This document shows, in pieces, positions 37,201-50,630 of a stretch of DNA of 64,000 nucleotides. The notes beneath the pieces are model-generated. The model worked only from the letters and a program-made list of their open reading frames with translations, ran no database searches and was not told the origin of the DNA. The stretch comes from Nemertoderma westbladi (Eukaryota; Xenacoelomorpha; Nemertodermatida; Nemertodermatidae). The position numbers and the translations under genes are program-made. Numbering within the stretch: the stretch's first letter is position 1; each line of letters begins with the position of its first letter. The stretch spans positions 1-64,000 of the forward strand of contig JAUCBJ010003043.1 of assembly GCA_032718475.1 (NCBI GenBank), given 5' to 3'.

Positions 37201-40200
37201 TATGGAGGAGGGAAAGAAGAACGTAGAGGCATTCATAGTAAATGTATGGAGGAGGGAATGAAGAACGTAGAGGCATTCATAGTAAATGTATGTAGGAGGG
37301 AATGAAGAACGTAGAGGCATTCATAGTAAATGTATGGAGTAGGGAGAGAACGTAGAGGCATTCATAGTAAATGTATGGAGGAGGGAAAGAACGTAGAGGC
37401 ATTCATAGTAAATGTATGAAGGAGGGAATGAAGATCGTAGAGGCATTCATAGTAAATGTATGGAGGAGGGAATGAAGAACGTAGAGGCATTCATAGTAAA
37501 TGTATGGAGGAGGGAATGAAGAACGTAGAGGCATTCATAGTAAATGTATGGAGGAGGGAAAGAAGAACGTAGAGGCATTCATAGTAAATGTATGAAGGAG
37601 GGAAAGAACGTAGAGGCATTCATAGTAAATGTATGGAGTAGGGAATGAAGATCGTAGAGGCATTCATAGTAAATGTATGGAGTAGGGAAAGAACGTAGAG
37701 GCATTCATAGTAAATGTATGGAGTAGGGAAAGAACGTAGAGGCATTCATAGTAAATGTATGGAGTAGGGAAAGAACGTAGAGGCATTCATAGTAAATGTA
37801 TGGAGTAGGGAAAGAACGTAGAGGCATTCATAGTAAATGTATGTAGGAGGGAATGAAGAACGTAGAGGCATTCATAGTAAATGTATGGAGTAGGGAAAGA
37901 ACGTAGAGGCATTCATAGTAAATGTATGTAGGAGGGAATGAAGAACGTAGAGGCATTCATAGTAAATGTATGGAGTAGGGAAAGAACGTAGAGGCATTCA
38001 TAGTAAATGTATGTAGGAGGGAATGAAGAACGTAGAGGCATTCATAGTAAATGTATGGAGTAGGGAAAGAACGTAGAGGCATTCATAGTAAATGTATGGA
38101 GGAGGGAATGAAGAACGTAGAGGCATTCATAGTAAATGTATGGAGTAGGGAAAGAACGTAGAGGCATTCATAGTAAATGTATGTAGGAGGGAATGAAGAA
38201 CGTAGAGGCATTCATAGTAAATGTATGGAGTAGGGAAAGAACGTAGAGGCATTCATAGTAAATGTATGGAGGAGGGAATGAAGAACGTAGAGGCATTCAT
38301 AGTAAATGTATGGAGTAGGGAAAGAACGTAGAGGCATTCATAGTAAATGTATGTAGGAGGGAATGAAGAACGTAGAGGCATTCATAGTAAATGTATGGAG
38401 TAGGGAAAGAACGTAGAGGCATTCATAGTAAATGTATGTAGGAGGGAATGAAGAACGTAGAGGCATTCATAGTAAATGTATGGAGTAGGGAAAGAACGTA
38501 GAGGCATTCATAGTAAATGTATGGAGGAGGGAATGAAGAACGTAGAGGCATTCATAGTAAATGTATGAAGGAGGGAAAGATCGTAGAGGCATTCATAGTA
38601 AATGTATGGAGGAGGGAAAGAACGTAGAGGCATTCATAGTAAATGTATGGAGTAGGGAAAGAACGTAGAGGCATTCATAGTAAATGTATGTAGGAGGGAA
38701 TGAAGAACGTAGAGGCATTCATAGTAAATGTATGAAGGAGGGAATGAAGAACGTAGAGGCATTCATAGTAAATGTATGAAGGAGGGAATGAAGATCGTAG
38801 AGGCATTCATAGTAAATGTATGGAGGAGGGAAAGAACGTAGAGGCATTCATAGTAAATGTATGGAGTAGGGAAAGAACGTAGAGGCATTCATAGTAAATG
38901 TATGTAGGAGGGAATGAAGAACGTAGAGGCATTCATAGTAAATGTATGAAGGAGGGAATGAAGAACGTAGAGGCATTCATAGTAAATGTATGGAGGAGGG
39001 AAAGAACGTAGAGGCATTCATAGTAAATGTATGGAGGAGGGAAAGAAGAACGTAGAGGCATTCATAGTAAATGTATGAAGGAGGGAATGAAGATCGTAGA
39101 GGCATTCATAGTAAATGTATGGAGGAGGGAAAGAAGAACGTAGAGGCATTCATAGTAAATGTATGAAGGAGGGAATGAAGATCGTAGAGGCATTCATAGT
39201 AAATGTATGGAGGAGGGAATGAAGAACGTAGAGGCATTCATAGTAAATGTATGTAGGAGGGAATGAAGATCGTAGAGGCATTCATAGTAAATGTATGGAG
39301 TAGGGAATGAAGAACGTAGAGGCATTCATAGTAAATGTATGGAGTAGGGAAAGAAGAACGTAGAGGCATTCATAGTAAATGTATGGAGTAGGGAAAGAAC
39401 GTAGAGGCATTCATAGTAAATGTATGTAGGAGGGAATGAAGATCGTAGAGGCATTCATAGTAAATGTATGGAGGAGGGAATGAAGAACGTAGAGGCATTC
39501 ATAGTAAATGTATGTAGGAGGGAATGAAGAACGTAGAGGCATTCATAGTAAATGTATGAAGGAGGGAATGAAGATCGTAGAGGCATTCATAGTAAATGTA
39601 TGGAGTAGGGAGAGAACGTAGAGGCATTCATAGTAAATGTATGGAGGAGGGAAAGAAGAACGTAGAGGCATTCATAGTAAATGTATGAAGGAGGGAATGA
39701 AGATCGTAGAGGCATTCATAGTAAATGTATGTAGGAGGGAATGAAGATCGTAGAGGCATTCATAGTAAATGTATGGAGTAGGGAAAGAAGAACGTAGAGG
39801 CATTCATAGTAAATGTATGGAGGAGGGAAAGAAGAACGTAGAGGCATTCATAGTAAATGTATGGAGGAGGGAAAGAAGAACGTAGAGGCATTCATAGTAA
39901 ATGTATGAAGGAGGGAATGAAGATCGTAGAGGCATTCATAGTAAATGTATGTAGGAGGGAATGAAGATCGTAGAGGCATTCATAGTAAATGTATGGAGTA
40001 GGGAAAGAAGAACGTAGAGGCATTCATAGTAAATGTATGGAGGAGGGAAAGAAGAACGTAGAGGCATTCATAGTAAATGTATGTAGGAGGGAATGAAGAT
40101 CGTAGAGGCATTCATAGTAAATGTATGGAGGAGGGAATGAAGAACGTAGAGGCATTCATAGTAAATGTATGGAGTAGGGAAAGAAGATCGTAGAGGCATT

Positions 40201-41192
40201 CATAGTAAATGTATGAAGGAAGGAACGTAGAGGCATTCATAGTAAATGTATGGAGTAGGGAAAGAACGTAGAGGCATTCATAGTAAATGTATGAAGGAGG
40301 GAGAGAACGTAGAGGCATTCATAGTAAATGTATGGAGGAGGGAAAGAACGTAGAGGCATTCATAGTAAATGTATGGAGGAGGGAAAGAAGAACGTAGAGG
40401 CATTCATAGTAAATGTATGAAGGAAGGAACGTAGAGGCATTCATAGTAAATGTATGGAGTAGGGAAAGAAGATCGTAGAGGCATTCATAGTAAATGTATG
40501 AAGGAAGGAACGTAGAGGCATTCATAGTAAATGTATGGAGTAGGGAAAGAACGTAGAGGCATTCATAGTAAATGTATGAAGGAGGGAGAGAACGTAGAGG
40601 CATTCATAGTAAATGTATGGAGGAGGGAAAGAACGTAGAGGCATTCATAGTAAATGTATGGAGGAGGGAAAGAAGAACGTAGAGGCATTCATAGTAAATG
40701 TATGTAGGAATGAACGTAGAGGCATTCATAGTAAATGTATGGAGTAGGGAATGAAGAACGTAGAGGCATTCATAGTAAATGTATGGAGTAGGGAAAGAAG
40801 AACGTAGAGGCATTCATAGTAAATGTATGGAGTAGGGAAAGAACGTAGAGGCATTCATAGTAAATGTATGTAGGAGGGAATGAAGATCGTAGAGGCATTC
40901 ATAGTAAATGTATGGAGGAGGGAATGAAGAACGTAGAGGCATTCATAGTAAATGTATGGAGGAGGGAAAGAAGAACGTAGAGGCATTCATAGTAAATGTA
41001 TGAAGGAGGGAATGAAGATCGTAGAGGCATTCATAGTAAATGTATGGAGGAGGGAAAGAACGTAGAGGCATTCATAGTAAATGTATGGAGGAGGGAAAGA
41101 AGAACGTAGAGGCATTCATAGTAAATGTATGAAGGAGGGAATGAAGATCGTAGAGGCATTCATAGTAAATGTATGTAGGAGGGAATGAAGAT
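34251..41192 (+). repeat. Array domain 3: 44-bp-rich monomers
   Basis: Linkers TATGTAGGAGGGAATGAAGAT, TATGGAGGAGGGAATGAAGAA and TATGAAGGAGGGAATGAAGAT dominate. A run of GTAGGGAATGAAGAA units lies at about 35,005-35,180. Blocks of about 350-400 bp with similar order recur between 35.2 and 36.7 kb. The TATGAAGG and TATGTAGG middles become common here, foreshadowing the later 37-bp forms. Confidence 0.7.
37817..38540 (+). repeat. 85-bp dimeric higher-order repeat
   Basis: A 44-bp unit (mostly TATGTAGGAGGGAATGAAGAA, in three places TATGGAGG) alternates strictly with a 41-bp unit (TATGGAGTAGGGAAAGAA) for 8 full dimers plus one 44-bp unit. The total is 724 bp, which equals 8 x 85 + 44. Confidence 0.85.
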
Positions 41193-43264
41193 CGTAGAGG
41201 CATTCATAGTAAATGTATGGAGGAGGGAATGAAGAACGTAGAGGCATTCATAGTAAATGTATGGAGTAGGGAAAGAAGAACGTAGAGGCATTCATAGTAA
41301 ATGTATGGAGGAGGGAAAGAAGAACGTAGAGGCATTCATAGTAAATGTATGTAGGAGGGAATGAAGATCGTAGAGGCATTCATAGTAAATGTATGGAGTA
41401 GGGAATGAAGAACGTAGAGGCATTCATAGTAAATGTATGGAGTAGGGAAAGAAGAACGTAGAGGCATTCATAGTAAATGTATGGAGTAGGGAAAGAAGAA
41501 CGTAGAGGCATTCATAGTAAATGTATGAAGGAGGGAAAGAAGAACGTAGAGGCATTCATAGTAAATGTATGGAGGAGGGAATGAAGAACGTAGAGGCATT
41601 CATAGTAAATGTATGGAGGAGGGAATGAAGAACGTAGAGGCATTCATAGTAAATGTATGGAGGAGGGAATGAAGAACGTAGAGGCATTCATAGTAAATGT
41701 ATGGAGGAGGGAATGAAGAACGTAGAGGCATTCATAGTAAATGTATGAAGGAAGGAACGTAGAGGCATTCATAGTAAATGTATGGAGTAGGGAAAGATCG
41801 TAGAGGCATTCATAGTAAATGTATGGAGGAGGGAAAGAACGTAGAGGCATTCATAGTAAATGTATGGAGTAGGGAAAGAAGAACGTAGAGGCATTCATAG
41901 TAAATGTATGGAGTAGGGAAAGAAGAACGTATAGGCATTCATAGTAAATGTATGAAGGAAGGAACGTAGAGGCATTCATAGTAAATGTATGGAGTAGGGA
42001 AAGATCGTAGAGGCATTCATAGTAAATGTATGGAGTAGGGAAAGAAGAACGTAGAGGCATTCATAGTAAATGTATGGAGTAGGGAAAGAAGAACGTAGAG
42101 GCATTCATAGTAAATGTATGAAGGAAGGAACGTAGAGGCATTCATAGTAAATGTATGGAGTAGGGAAAGATCGTAGAGGCATTCATAGTAAATGTATGGA
42201 GTAGGGAAAGAAGAACGTAGAGGCATTCATAGTAAATGTATGGAGGAGGGAATGAAGAACGTAGAGGCATTCATAGTAAATGTATGGAGTAGGGAAAGAA
42301 GAACGTAGAGGCATTCATAGTAAATGTATGGAGGAGGGAAAGAAGAACGTAGAGGCATTCATAGTAAATGTATGTAGGAGGGAATGAAGATCGTAGAGGC
42401 ATTCATAGTAAATGTATGGAGTAGGGAATGAAGAACGTAGAGGCATTCATAGTAAATGTATGGAGTAGGGAAAGAAGAACGTAGAGGCATTCATAGTAAA
42501 TGTATGGAGTAGGGAAAGAAGAACGTAGAGGCATTCATAGTAAATGTATGAAGGAGGGAAAGAAGAACGTAGAGGCATTCATAGTAAATGTATGGAGGAG
42601 GGAATGAAGAACGTAGAGGCATTCATAGTAAATGTATGGAGGAGGGAATGAAGAACGTAGAGGCATTCATAGTAAATGTATGGAGGAGGGAATGAAGAAC
42701 GTAGAGGCATTCATAGTAAATGTATGGAGGAGGGAATGAAGAACGTAGAGGCATTCATAGTAAATGTATGAAGGAAGGAACGTAGAGGCATTCATAGTAA
42801 ATGTATGGAGTAGGGAAAGATCGTAGAGGCATTCATAGTAAATGTATGGAGGAGGGAAAGAACGTAGAGGCATTCATAGTAAATGTATGGAGTAGGGAAA
42901 GAAGAACGTAGAGGCATTCATAGTAAATGTATGGAGTAGGGAAAGAAGAACGTATAGGCATTCATAGTAAATGTATGAAGGAAGGAACGTAGAGGCATTC
43001 ATAGTAAATGTATGGAGTAGGGAAAGATCGTAGAGGCATTCATAGTAAATGTATGGAGTAGGGAAAGAAGAACGTAGAGGCATTCATAGTAAATGTATGG
43101 AGTAGGGAAAGAAGAACGTAGAGGCATTCATAGTAAATGTATGAAGGAAGGAACGTAGAGGCATTCATAGTAAATGTATGGAGTAGGGAAAGATCGTAGA
43201 GGCATTCATAGTAAATGTATGGAGTAGGGAAAGAAGAACGTAGAGGCATTCATAGTAAATGTAT
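41193..43264 (+). repeat. Perfect-looking 1,023-bp tandem duplication
   Basis: Positions 41,193-42,215 and 42,216-43,238 show the same order of monomers. The private core variant CGTATAGGC, with T for G, lies at 41,931 and again at 42,954, exactly 1,023 bp apart, and was seen nowhere else. Homology fails just left of 41,193 and just right of 43,264. Confidence 0.85.
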
Positions 43265-45640
43265 GAAGGAAGGAACGTAGAGGCATTCATAGTAAATGTA
43301 TGGAGTAGGGAAAGAAGAACGTAGAGGCATTCATAGTAAATGTATGAAGGAGGGAAAGAAGAACGTAGAGGCATTCATAGTAAATGTATGGAGTAGGGAA
43401 AGAAGAACGTAGAGGCATTCATAGTAAATGTATGAAGGAAGGAACGTAGAGGCATTCATAGTAAATGTATGGAGTAGGGAAAGATCGTAGAGGCATTCAT
43501 AGTAAATGTATGGAGTAGGGAAAGAAGAACGTAGAGGCATTCATAGTAAATGTATGGAGTAGGGAAAGAAGAACGTAGAGGCATTCATAGTAAATGTATG
43601 AAGGAAGGAACGTAGAGGCATTCATAGTAAATGTATGGAGTAGGGAAAGATCGTAGAGGCATTCATAGTAAATGTATGGAGTAGGGAAAGAAGAACGTAG
43701 AGGCATTCATAGTAAATGTATGAAGGAAGGAACGTAGAGGCATTCATAGTAAATGTATGGAGTAGGGAAAGAACGTGGAGGCATTCATAGTAAATGTATG
43801 GAGTAGGGAATGAAGAACGTAGAGGCATTCATAGTAAATGTATGAAGGAAGGAACGTAGAGGCATTCATAGTAAATGTATGTAGTAGGGAAAGAACGTAG
43901 AGGCATTCATAGTAAATGTATGGAGTAGGGAAAGAAGAACGTAGAGGCATTCATAGTAAATGTATGAAGGAAGGAACGTAGAGGCATTCATAGTAAATGT
44001 ATGGAGTAGGGAAAGATCGTAGAGGCATTCATAGTAAATGTATGGAGTAGGGAAAGAAGAACGTAGAGGCATTCATAGTAAATGTATGAAGGAAGGAACG
44101 TAGAGGCATTCATAGTAAATGTATGGAGTAGGGAAAGATCGTAGAGGCATTCATAGTAAATGTATGGAGTAGGGAAAGAAGAACGTAGAGGCATTCATAG
44201 TAAATGTATGGAGTAGGGAAAGAAGAACGTAGAGGCATTCATAGTAAATGTATGAAGGAAGGAACGTAGAGGCATTCATAGTAAATGTATGGAGTAGGGA
44301 AAGATCGTAGAGGCATTCATAGTAAATGTATGGAGTAGGGAAAGAAGAACGTAGAGGCATTCATAGTAAATGTATGGAGTAGGGAAAGAAGAACGTAGAG
44401 GCATTCATAGTAAATGTATGAAGGAAGGAACGTAGAGGCATTCATAGTAAATGTATGGAGTAGGGAAAGATCGTAGAGGCATTCATAGTAAATGTATGGA
44501 GTAGGGAAAGAAGAACGTAGAGGCATTCATAGTAAATGTATGAAGGAAGGAACGTAGAGGCATTCATAGTAAATGTATGGAGTAGGGAAAGAAGAACGTA
44601 GAGGCATTCATAGTAAATGTATGAAGGAGGGAAAGAAGAACGTAGAGGCATTCATAGTAAATGTATGGAGTAGGGAAAGAAGAACGTAGAGGCATTCATA
44701 GTAAATGTATGAAGGAAGGAACGTAGAGGCATTCATAGTAAATGTATGGAGTAGGGAAAGATCGTAGAGGCATTCATAGTAAATGTATGGAGTAGGGAAA
44801 GAAGAACGTAGAGGCATTCATAGTAAATGTATGGAGTAGGGAAAGAAGAACGTAGAGGCATTCATAGTAAATGTATGAAGGAAGGAACGTAGAGGCATTC
44901 ATAGTAAATGTATGTAGTAGGGAAAGAACGTAGAGGCATTCATAGTAAATGTATGGAGTAGGGAAAGAAGAACGTAGAGGCATTCATAGTAAATGTATGA
45001 AGGAAGGAACGTAGAGGCATTCATAGTAAATGTATGGAGTAGGGAAAGATCGTAGAGGCATTCATAGTAAATGTATGGAGTAGGGAAAGAAGAACGTAGA
45101 GGCATTCATAGTAAATGTATGGAGTAGGGAAAGAAGAACGTAGAGGCATTCATAGTAAATGTATGAAGGAAGGAACGTAGAGGCATTCATAGTAAATGTA
45201 TGTAGTAGGGAAAGAACGTAGAGGCATTCATAGTAAATGTATGGAGTAGGGAAAGAAGAACGTAGAGGCATTCATAGTAAATGTATGAAGGAAGGAACGT
45301 AGAGGCATTCATAGTAAATGTATGGAGTAGGGAAAGAACGTAGAGGCATTCATAGTAAATGTATGGAGTAGGGAAAGAAGAACGTAGAGGCATTCATAGT
45401 AAATGTATGAAGGAAGGAACGTAGAGGCATTCATAGTAAATGTATGGAGTAGGGAAAGAAGATCGTAGAGGCATTCATAGTAAATGTATGAAGGAAGGAA
45501 CGTAGAGGCATTCATAGTAAATGTATGGAGTAGGGAAAGAACGTAGAGGCATTCATAGTAAATGTATGGAGTAGGGAAAGAAGAACGTAGAGGCATTCAT
45601 AGTAAATGTATGAAGGAAGGAACGTAGAGGCATTCATAGT
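43265..45640 (+). repeat. 122-bp trimeric higher-order repeat domain
   Basis: The basic trimer is 37 + 41 + 44 bp: TATGAAGGAAGGAA, then TATGGAGTAGGGAAAGAT or AAAGAA, then TATGGAGTAGGGAAAGAAGAA. A 166-bp form adds another 44-bp unit. Successive trimers lie 122 bp apart at about 43,744, 43,866 and 43,988. A second-level duplication of offset 1,277 bp links about 43,040-43,540 with 44,317-44,817; the marker TATGAAGGAGGG unit is at 43,344 and 44,621. Confidence 0.8.
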
Positions 45641-48600
45641 AAATGTATGTAGGAGGGAATGAAGAACGTAGAGGCATTCATAGTAAATGTATGGAGTAGG
45701 GAAAGAACGTAGAGGCATTCATAGTAAATGTATGGAGTAGGGAAAGATCGTAGAGGCATTCATAGTAAATGTATGTAGGAATGAACGTAGAGGCATTCAT
45801 AGTAAATGTATGTAGGAGGGAAAGAACGTAGAGGCATTCATAGTAAATGTATGGAGGAGGGAATGAAGATCGTAGAGGCATTCATAGTAAATGTATGTAG
45901 GAAAGAACGTAGAGGCATTCATAGTAAATGTATGGAGGAGGGAATGAAGATCGTAGAGGCATTCATAGTAAATGTATGTAGGAATGAACGTAGAGGCATT
46001 CATAGTAAATGTATGTAGGAATGAACGTAGAGGCATTCATAGTAAATGTATGTAGGAAAGAACGTAGAGGCATTCATAGTAAATGTATGTAGGAATGAAC
46101 GTAGAGGCATTCATAGTAAATGTATGTAGGAAAGAACGTAGAGGCATTCATAGTAAATGTATGGAGTAGGGAAAGAACGTAGAGGCATTCATAGTAAATG
46201 TATGTAGGAAAGAACGTAGAGGCATTCATAGTAAATGTATGTAGGAATGAACGTAGAGGCATTCATAGTAAATGTATGTAGGAATGAACGTAGAGGCATT
46301 CATAGTAAATGTATGTAGGAATGAACGTAGAGGCATTCATAGTAAATGTATGTAGGAATGAACGTAGAGGCATTCATAGTAAATGTATGTAGGAATGAAC
46401 GTAGAGGCATTCATAGTAAATGTATGGAGTAGGGAAAGAACGTAGAGGCATTCATAGTAAATGTATGGAGTAGGGAAAGAACGTAGAGGCATTCATAGTA
46501 AATGTATGTAGGAATGAACGTAGAGGCATTCATAGTAAATGTATGTAGGAAAGAACGTAGAGGCATTCATAGTAAATGTATGGAGTAGGGAAAGAACGTA
46601 GAGGCATTCATAGTAAATGTATGTAGGAAAGAACGTAGAGGCATTCATAGTAAATGTATGTAGGAATGAACGTAGAGGCATTCATAGTAAATGTATGTAG
46701 GAATGAACGTAGAGGCATTCATAGTAAATGTATGTAGGAATGAACGTAGAGGCATTCATAGTAAATGTATGTAGGAATGAACGTAGAGGCATTCATAGTA
46801 AATGTATGTAGGAGGGAATGAACGTAGAGGCATTCATAGTAAATGTATGTAGGAATGAACGTAGAGGCATTCATAGTAAATGTATGTAGGAATGAACGTA
46901 GAGGCATTCATAGTAAATGTATGTAGGAATGAACGTAGAGGCATTCATAGTAAATGTATGTAGGAATGAACGTAGAGGCATTCATAGTAAATGTATGTAG
47001 GAAGGAACGTAGAGGCATTCATAGTAAATGAGTAGGGGGAGAACGTAGAGGCATTCATAGTAAATGAGTAGGGAAAGAACGTAGAGGCATTCATAGTAAA
47101 TGTATGTAGGAATGAACGTAGAGGCATTCATAGTAAATGTATGAAGGAGGGAATGAACGTAGAGGCATTCATAGTAAATGTATGGAGTAGGGAAAGAACG
47201 TAGAGGCATTCATAGTAAATGTATGGAGTAGGGAAAGAACGTAGAGGCATTCATAGTAAATGTATGTAGGAATGAACGTAGAGGCATTCATAGTAAATGT
47301 ATGTAGGAATGAACGTAGAGGCATTCATAGTAAATGTATGTAGGAAAGAACGTAGAGGCATTCATAGTAAATGTATGTAGGAAGGAACGTAGAGGCATTC
47401 ATAGTAAATGAGTAGGGGGAGAACGTAGAGGCATTCATAGTAAATGTATGGAGGAGGGAAAGATCGTAGAGGCATTCATAGTAAATGTATGGAGTAGGGA
47501 AAGAACGTAGAGGCATTCATAGTAAATGTATGGAGTAGGGAAAGAACGTAGAGGCATTCATAGTAAATGTATGTAGGAATGAACGTAGAGGCATTCATAG
47601 TAAATGTATGTAGGAATGAACGTAGAGGCATTCATAGTAAATGTATGTAGGAATGAACGTAGAGGCATTCATAGTAAATGTATGTAGGAATGAACGTAGA
47701 GGCATTCATAGTAAATGTATGTAGGAATGAACGTAGAGGCATTCATAGTAAATGTATGGAGTAGGGAAAGAACGTAGAGGCATTCATAGTAAATGTATGT
47801 AGGAATGAACGTAGAGGCATTCATAGTAAATGTATGTAGGAATGAACGTAGAGGCATTCATAGTAAATGTATGTAGGAATGAACGTAGAGGCATTCATAG
47901 TAAATGTATGTAGGAATGAACGTAGAGGCATTCATAGTAAATGTATGTAGGAATGAACGTAGAGGCATTCATAGTAAATGTATGTAGGAAAGAACGTAGA
48001 GGCATTCATAGTAAATGTATGTAGGAAGGAACGTAGAGGCATTCATAGTAAATGAGTAGGGGGAGAACGTAGAGGCATTCATAGTAAATGTATGGAGGAG
48101 GGAAAGATCGTAGAGGCATTCATAGTAAATGTATGGAGTAGGGAAAGAACGTAGAGGCATTCATAGTAAATGTATGGAGTAGGGAAAGAACGTAGAGGCA
48201 TTCATAGTAAATGTATGGAGTAGGAAGGAACGTAGAGGCATTCATAGTAAATGAGTAGGGGGAGAACGTAGAGGCATTCATAGTAAATGTATGTAGGAAT
48301 GAACGTAGAGGCATTCATAGTAAATGTATGGAGTAGGGAGAGAACGTAGAAGCATTCATAGTAAATGTATGGAGTAGGGAAAGAACGTAGAGGCATTCAT
48401 AGTAAATGTATGTAGGAATGAACGTAGAGGCATTCATAGTAAATGTATGTAGGAATGAACGTAGAGGCATTCATAGTAAATGTATGGAGTAGGGAAAGAA
48501 CGTAGAGGCATTCATAGTAAATGTATGTAGGAATGAACGTAGAGGCATTCATAGTAAATGTATGTAGGAAAGAACGTAGAGGCATTCATAGTAAATGTAT

Positions 48601-48798
48601 GTAGGAAGGAACGTAGAGGCATTCATAGTAAATGAGTAGGGGGAGAACGTAGAGGCATTCATAGTAAATGAGTAGGGGGAGAACGTAGAGGCATTCATAG
48701 TAAATGTATGTAGGAAGGAACGTAGAGGCATTCATAGTAAATGTATGTAGGAAGGAACGTAGAGGCATTCATAGTAAATGTATGGAGGAGGGAAAGAA

Positions 48799-49137
48799 CG
48801 TAGAGGCATTCATAGTAAATGAGGAGGGAGAGAACGTAGAGGCATTCATAGTAAATGAGTAGGGGGAGAACGTAGAGGCATTCATAGTAAGTGTATGGAG
48901 TAGGGAGAGAACGTAGAGGCATTCATAGTAAATGAGGAGGGAGAGAACGTAGAGGCATTCATAGTAAATGAGTAGGGGGAGAACGTAGAGGCATTCATAG
49001 TAAGTGTATGGAGTAGGGAGAGAACGTAGAGGCATTCATAGTAAATGAGGAGGGAGAGAACGTAGAGGCATTCATAGTAAATGAGTAGGGGGAGAACGTA
49101 GAGGCATTCATAGTAAGTGTATGGAGTAGGGAGAGAA
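48799..49137 (+). repeat. 113-bp trimeric higher-order repeat, 3 copies
   Basis: Each trimer is 36 (AGGAGGGAGAGAA) + 36 (AGTAGGGGGAGAA) + 41 bp. The core before the 41-bp linker carries an A-to-G change (ATAGTAAGTG). Three exact 113-bp periods fit the span. Confidence 0.85.
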
Positions 49138-50178
49138 CGTAGAGGCATTCATAGTAAATGTATGGAGGAGGGAAAGAACGTAGAGGCATTCATAGTAAAT
49201 GAGTAGGGGGAGAACGTAGAGGCATTCATAGTAAGTGTATGGAGTAGGGAAAGAACGTAGAGGCATTCATAGTAAATGAGGAGGGAGAGAACGTAGAGGC
49301 ATTCATAGTAAATGAGTAGGGAGAGAACGTAGAGGCATTCATAGTAAATGAGTAGGGGGAGAACGTAGAGGCATTCATAGTAAGTGTATGGAGTAGGGAA
49401 AGAACGTAGAGGCATTCATAGTAAATGTATGTAGGAGGGAATGAAGAACGTAGAGGCATTCATAGTAAATGTATGGAGGAGGGAATGAAGAACGTAGAGG
49501 CATTCATAGTAAATGAGTAGGGGGAGAACGTAGAGGCATTCATAGTAAGTGTATGGAGTAGGAAGGAACGTAGAGGCATTCATAGTAAATGAGTAGGGGG
49601 AGAACGTAGAGGCATTCATAGTAAATGAGTAGGGGGAGAACGTAGAGGCATTCATAGTAAATGTATGTAGGAAAGAACGTAGAGGCATTCATAGTAAATG
49701 TATGGAGTAGGGAAAGAACGTAGAGGCATTCATAGTAAATGAGGAGGGAGAGAACGTAGAGGCATTCATAGTAAATGAGTAGGGGGAGAACGTAGAGGCA
49801 TTCATAGTAAGTGTATGGAGTAGGGAGAGAACGTAGAGGCATTCATAGTAAATGTATGGAGGAGGGAAAGAACGTAGAGGCATTCATAGTAAATGAGTAG
49901 GGGGAGAACGTAGAGGCATTCATAGTAAGTGTATGGAGTAGGGAAAGAACGTAGAGGCATTCATAGTAAATGAGGAGGGAGAGAACGTAGAGGCATTCAT
50001 AGTAAATGAGTAGGGGGAGAACGTAGAGGCATTCATAGTAAGTGTATGGAGTAGGGAGAGAACGTAGAGGCATTCATAGTAAGTGTATGGAGTAGGAAGG
50101 AACGTAGAGGCATTCATAGTAAATGAGGAGGGAGAGAACGTAGAGGCATTCATAGTAAGTGTATGGAGTAGGAAGGAA

Positions 50179-50630
50179 CGTAGAGGCATTCATAGTAAAT
50201 GAGGAGGGAGAGAACGTAGAGGCATTCATAGTAAATGAGTAGGGGGAGAACGTAGAGGCATTCATAGTAAGTGTATGGAGTAGGGAGAGAACGTAGAGGC
50301 ATTCATAGTAAATGAGGAGGGAGAGAACGTAGAGGCATTCATAGTAAATGAGTAGGGGGAGAACGTAGAGGCATTCATAGTAAGTGTATGGAGTAGGGAG
50401 AGAACGTAGAGGCATTCATAGTAAATGAGGAGGGAGAGAACGTAGAGGCATTCATAGTAAATGAGTAGGGGGAGAACGTAGAGGCATTCATAGTAAGTGT
50501 ATGGAGTAGGGAGAGAACGTAGAGGCATTCATAGTAAATGAGGAGGGAGAGAACGTAGAGGCATTCATAGTAAATGAGTAGGGGGAGAACGTAGAGGCAT
50601 TCATAGTAAATGTATGGAGTAGGGAAAGAA
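50179..50630 (+). repeat. 113-bp trimeric higher-order repeat, 4 copies
   Basis: The same 36-36-41 trimer as at 48799-49137 occurs here four times (452 bp). The ATAGTAAGTG core marks the first three; the last has reverted to the standard core. A larger duplication of offset 1,489 bp links about 49,416-49,688 with 50,905-51,177. Confidence 0.85.
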
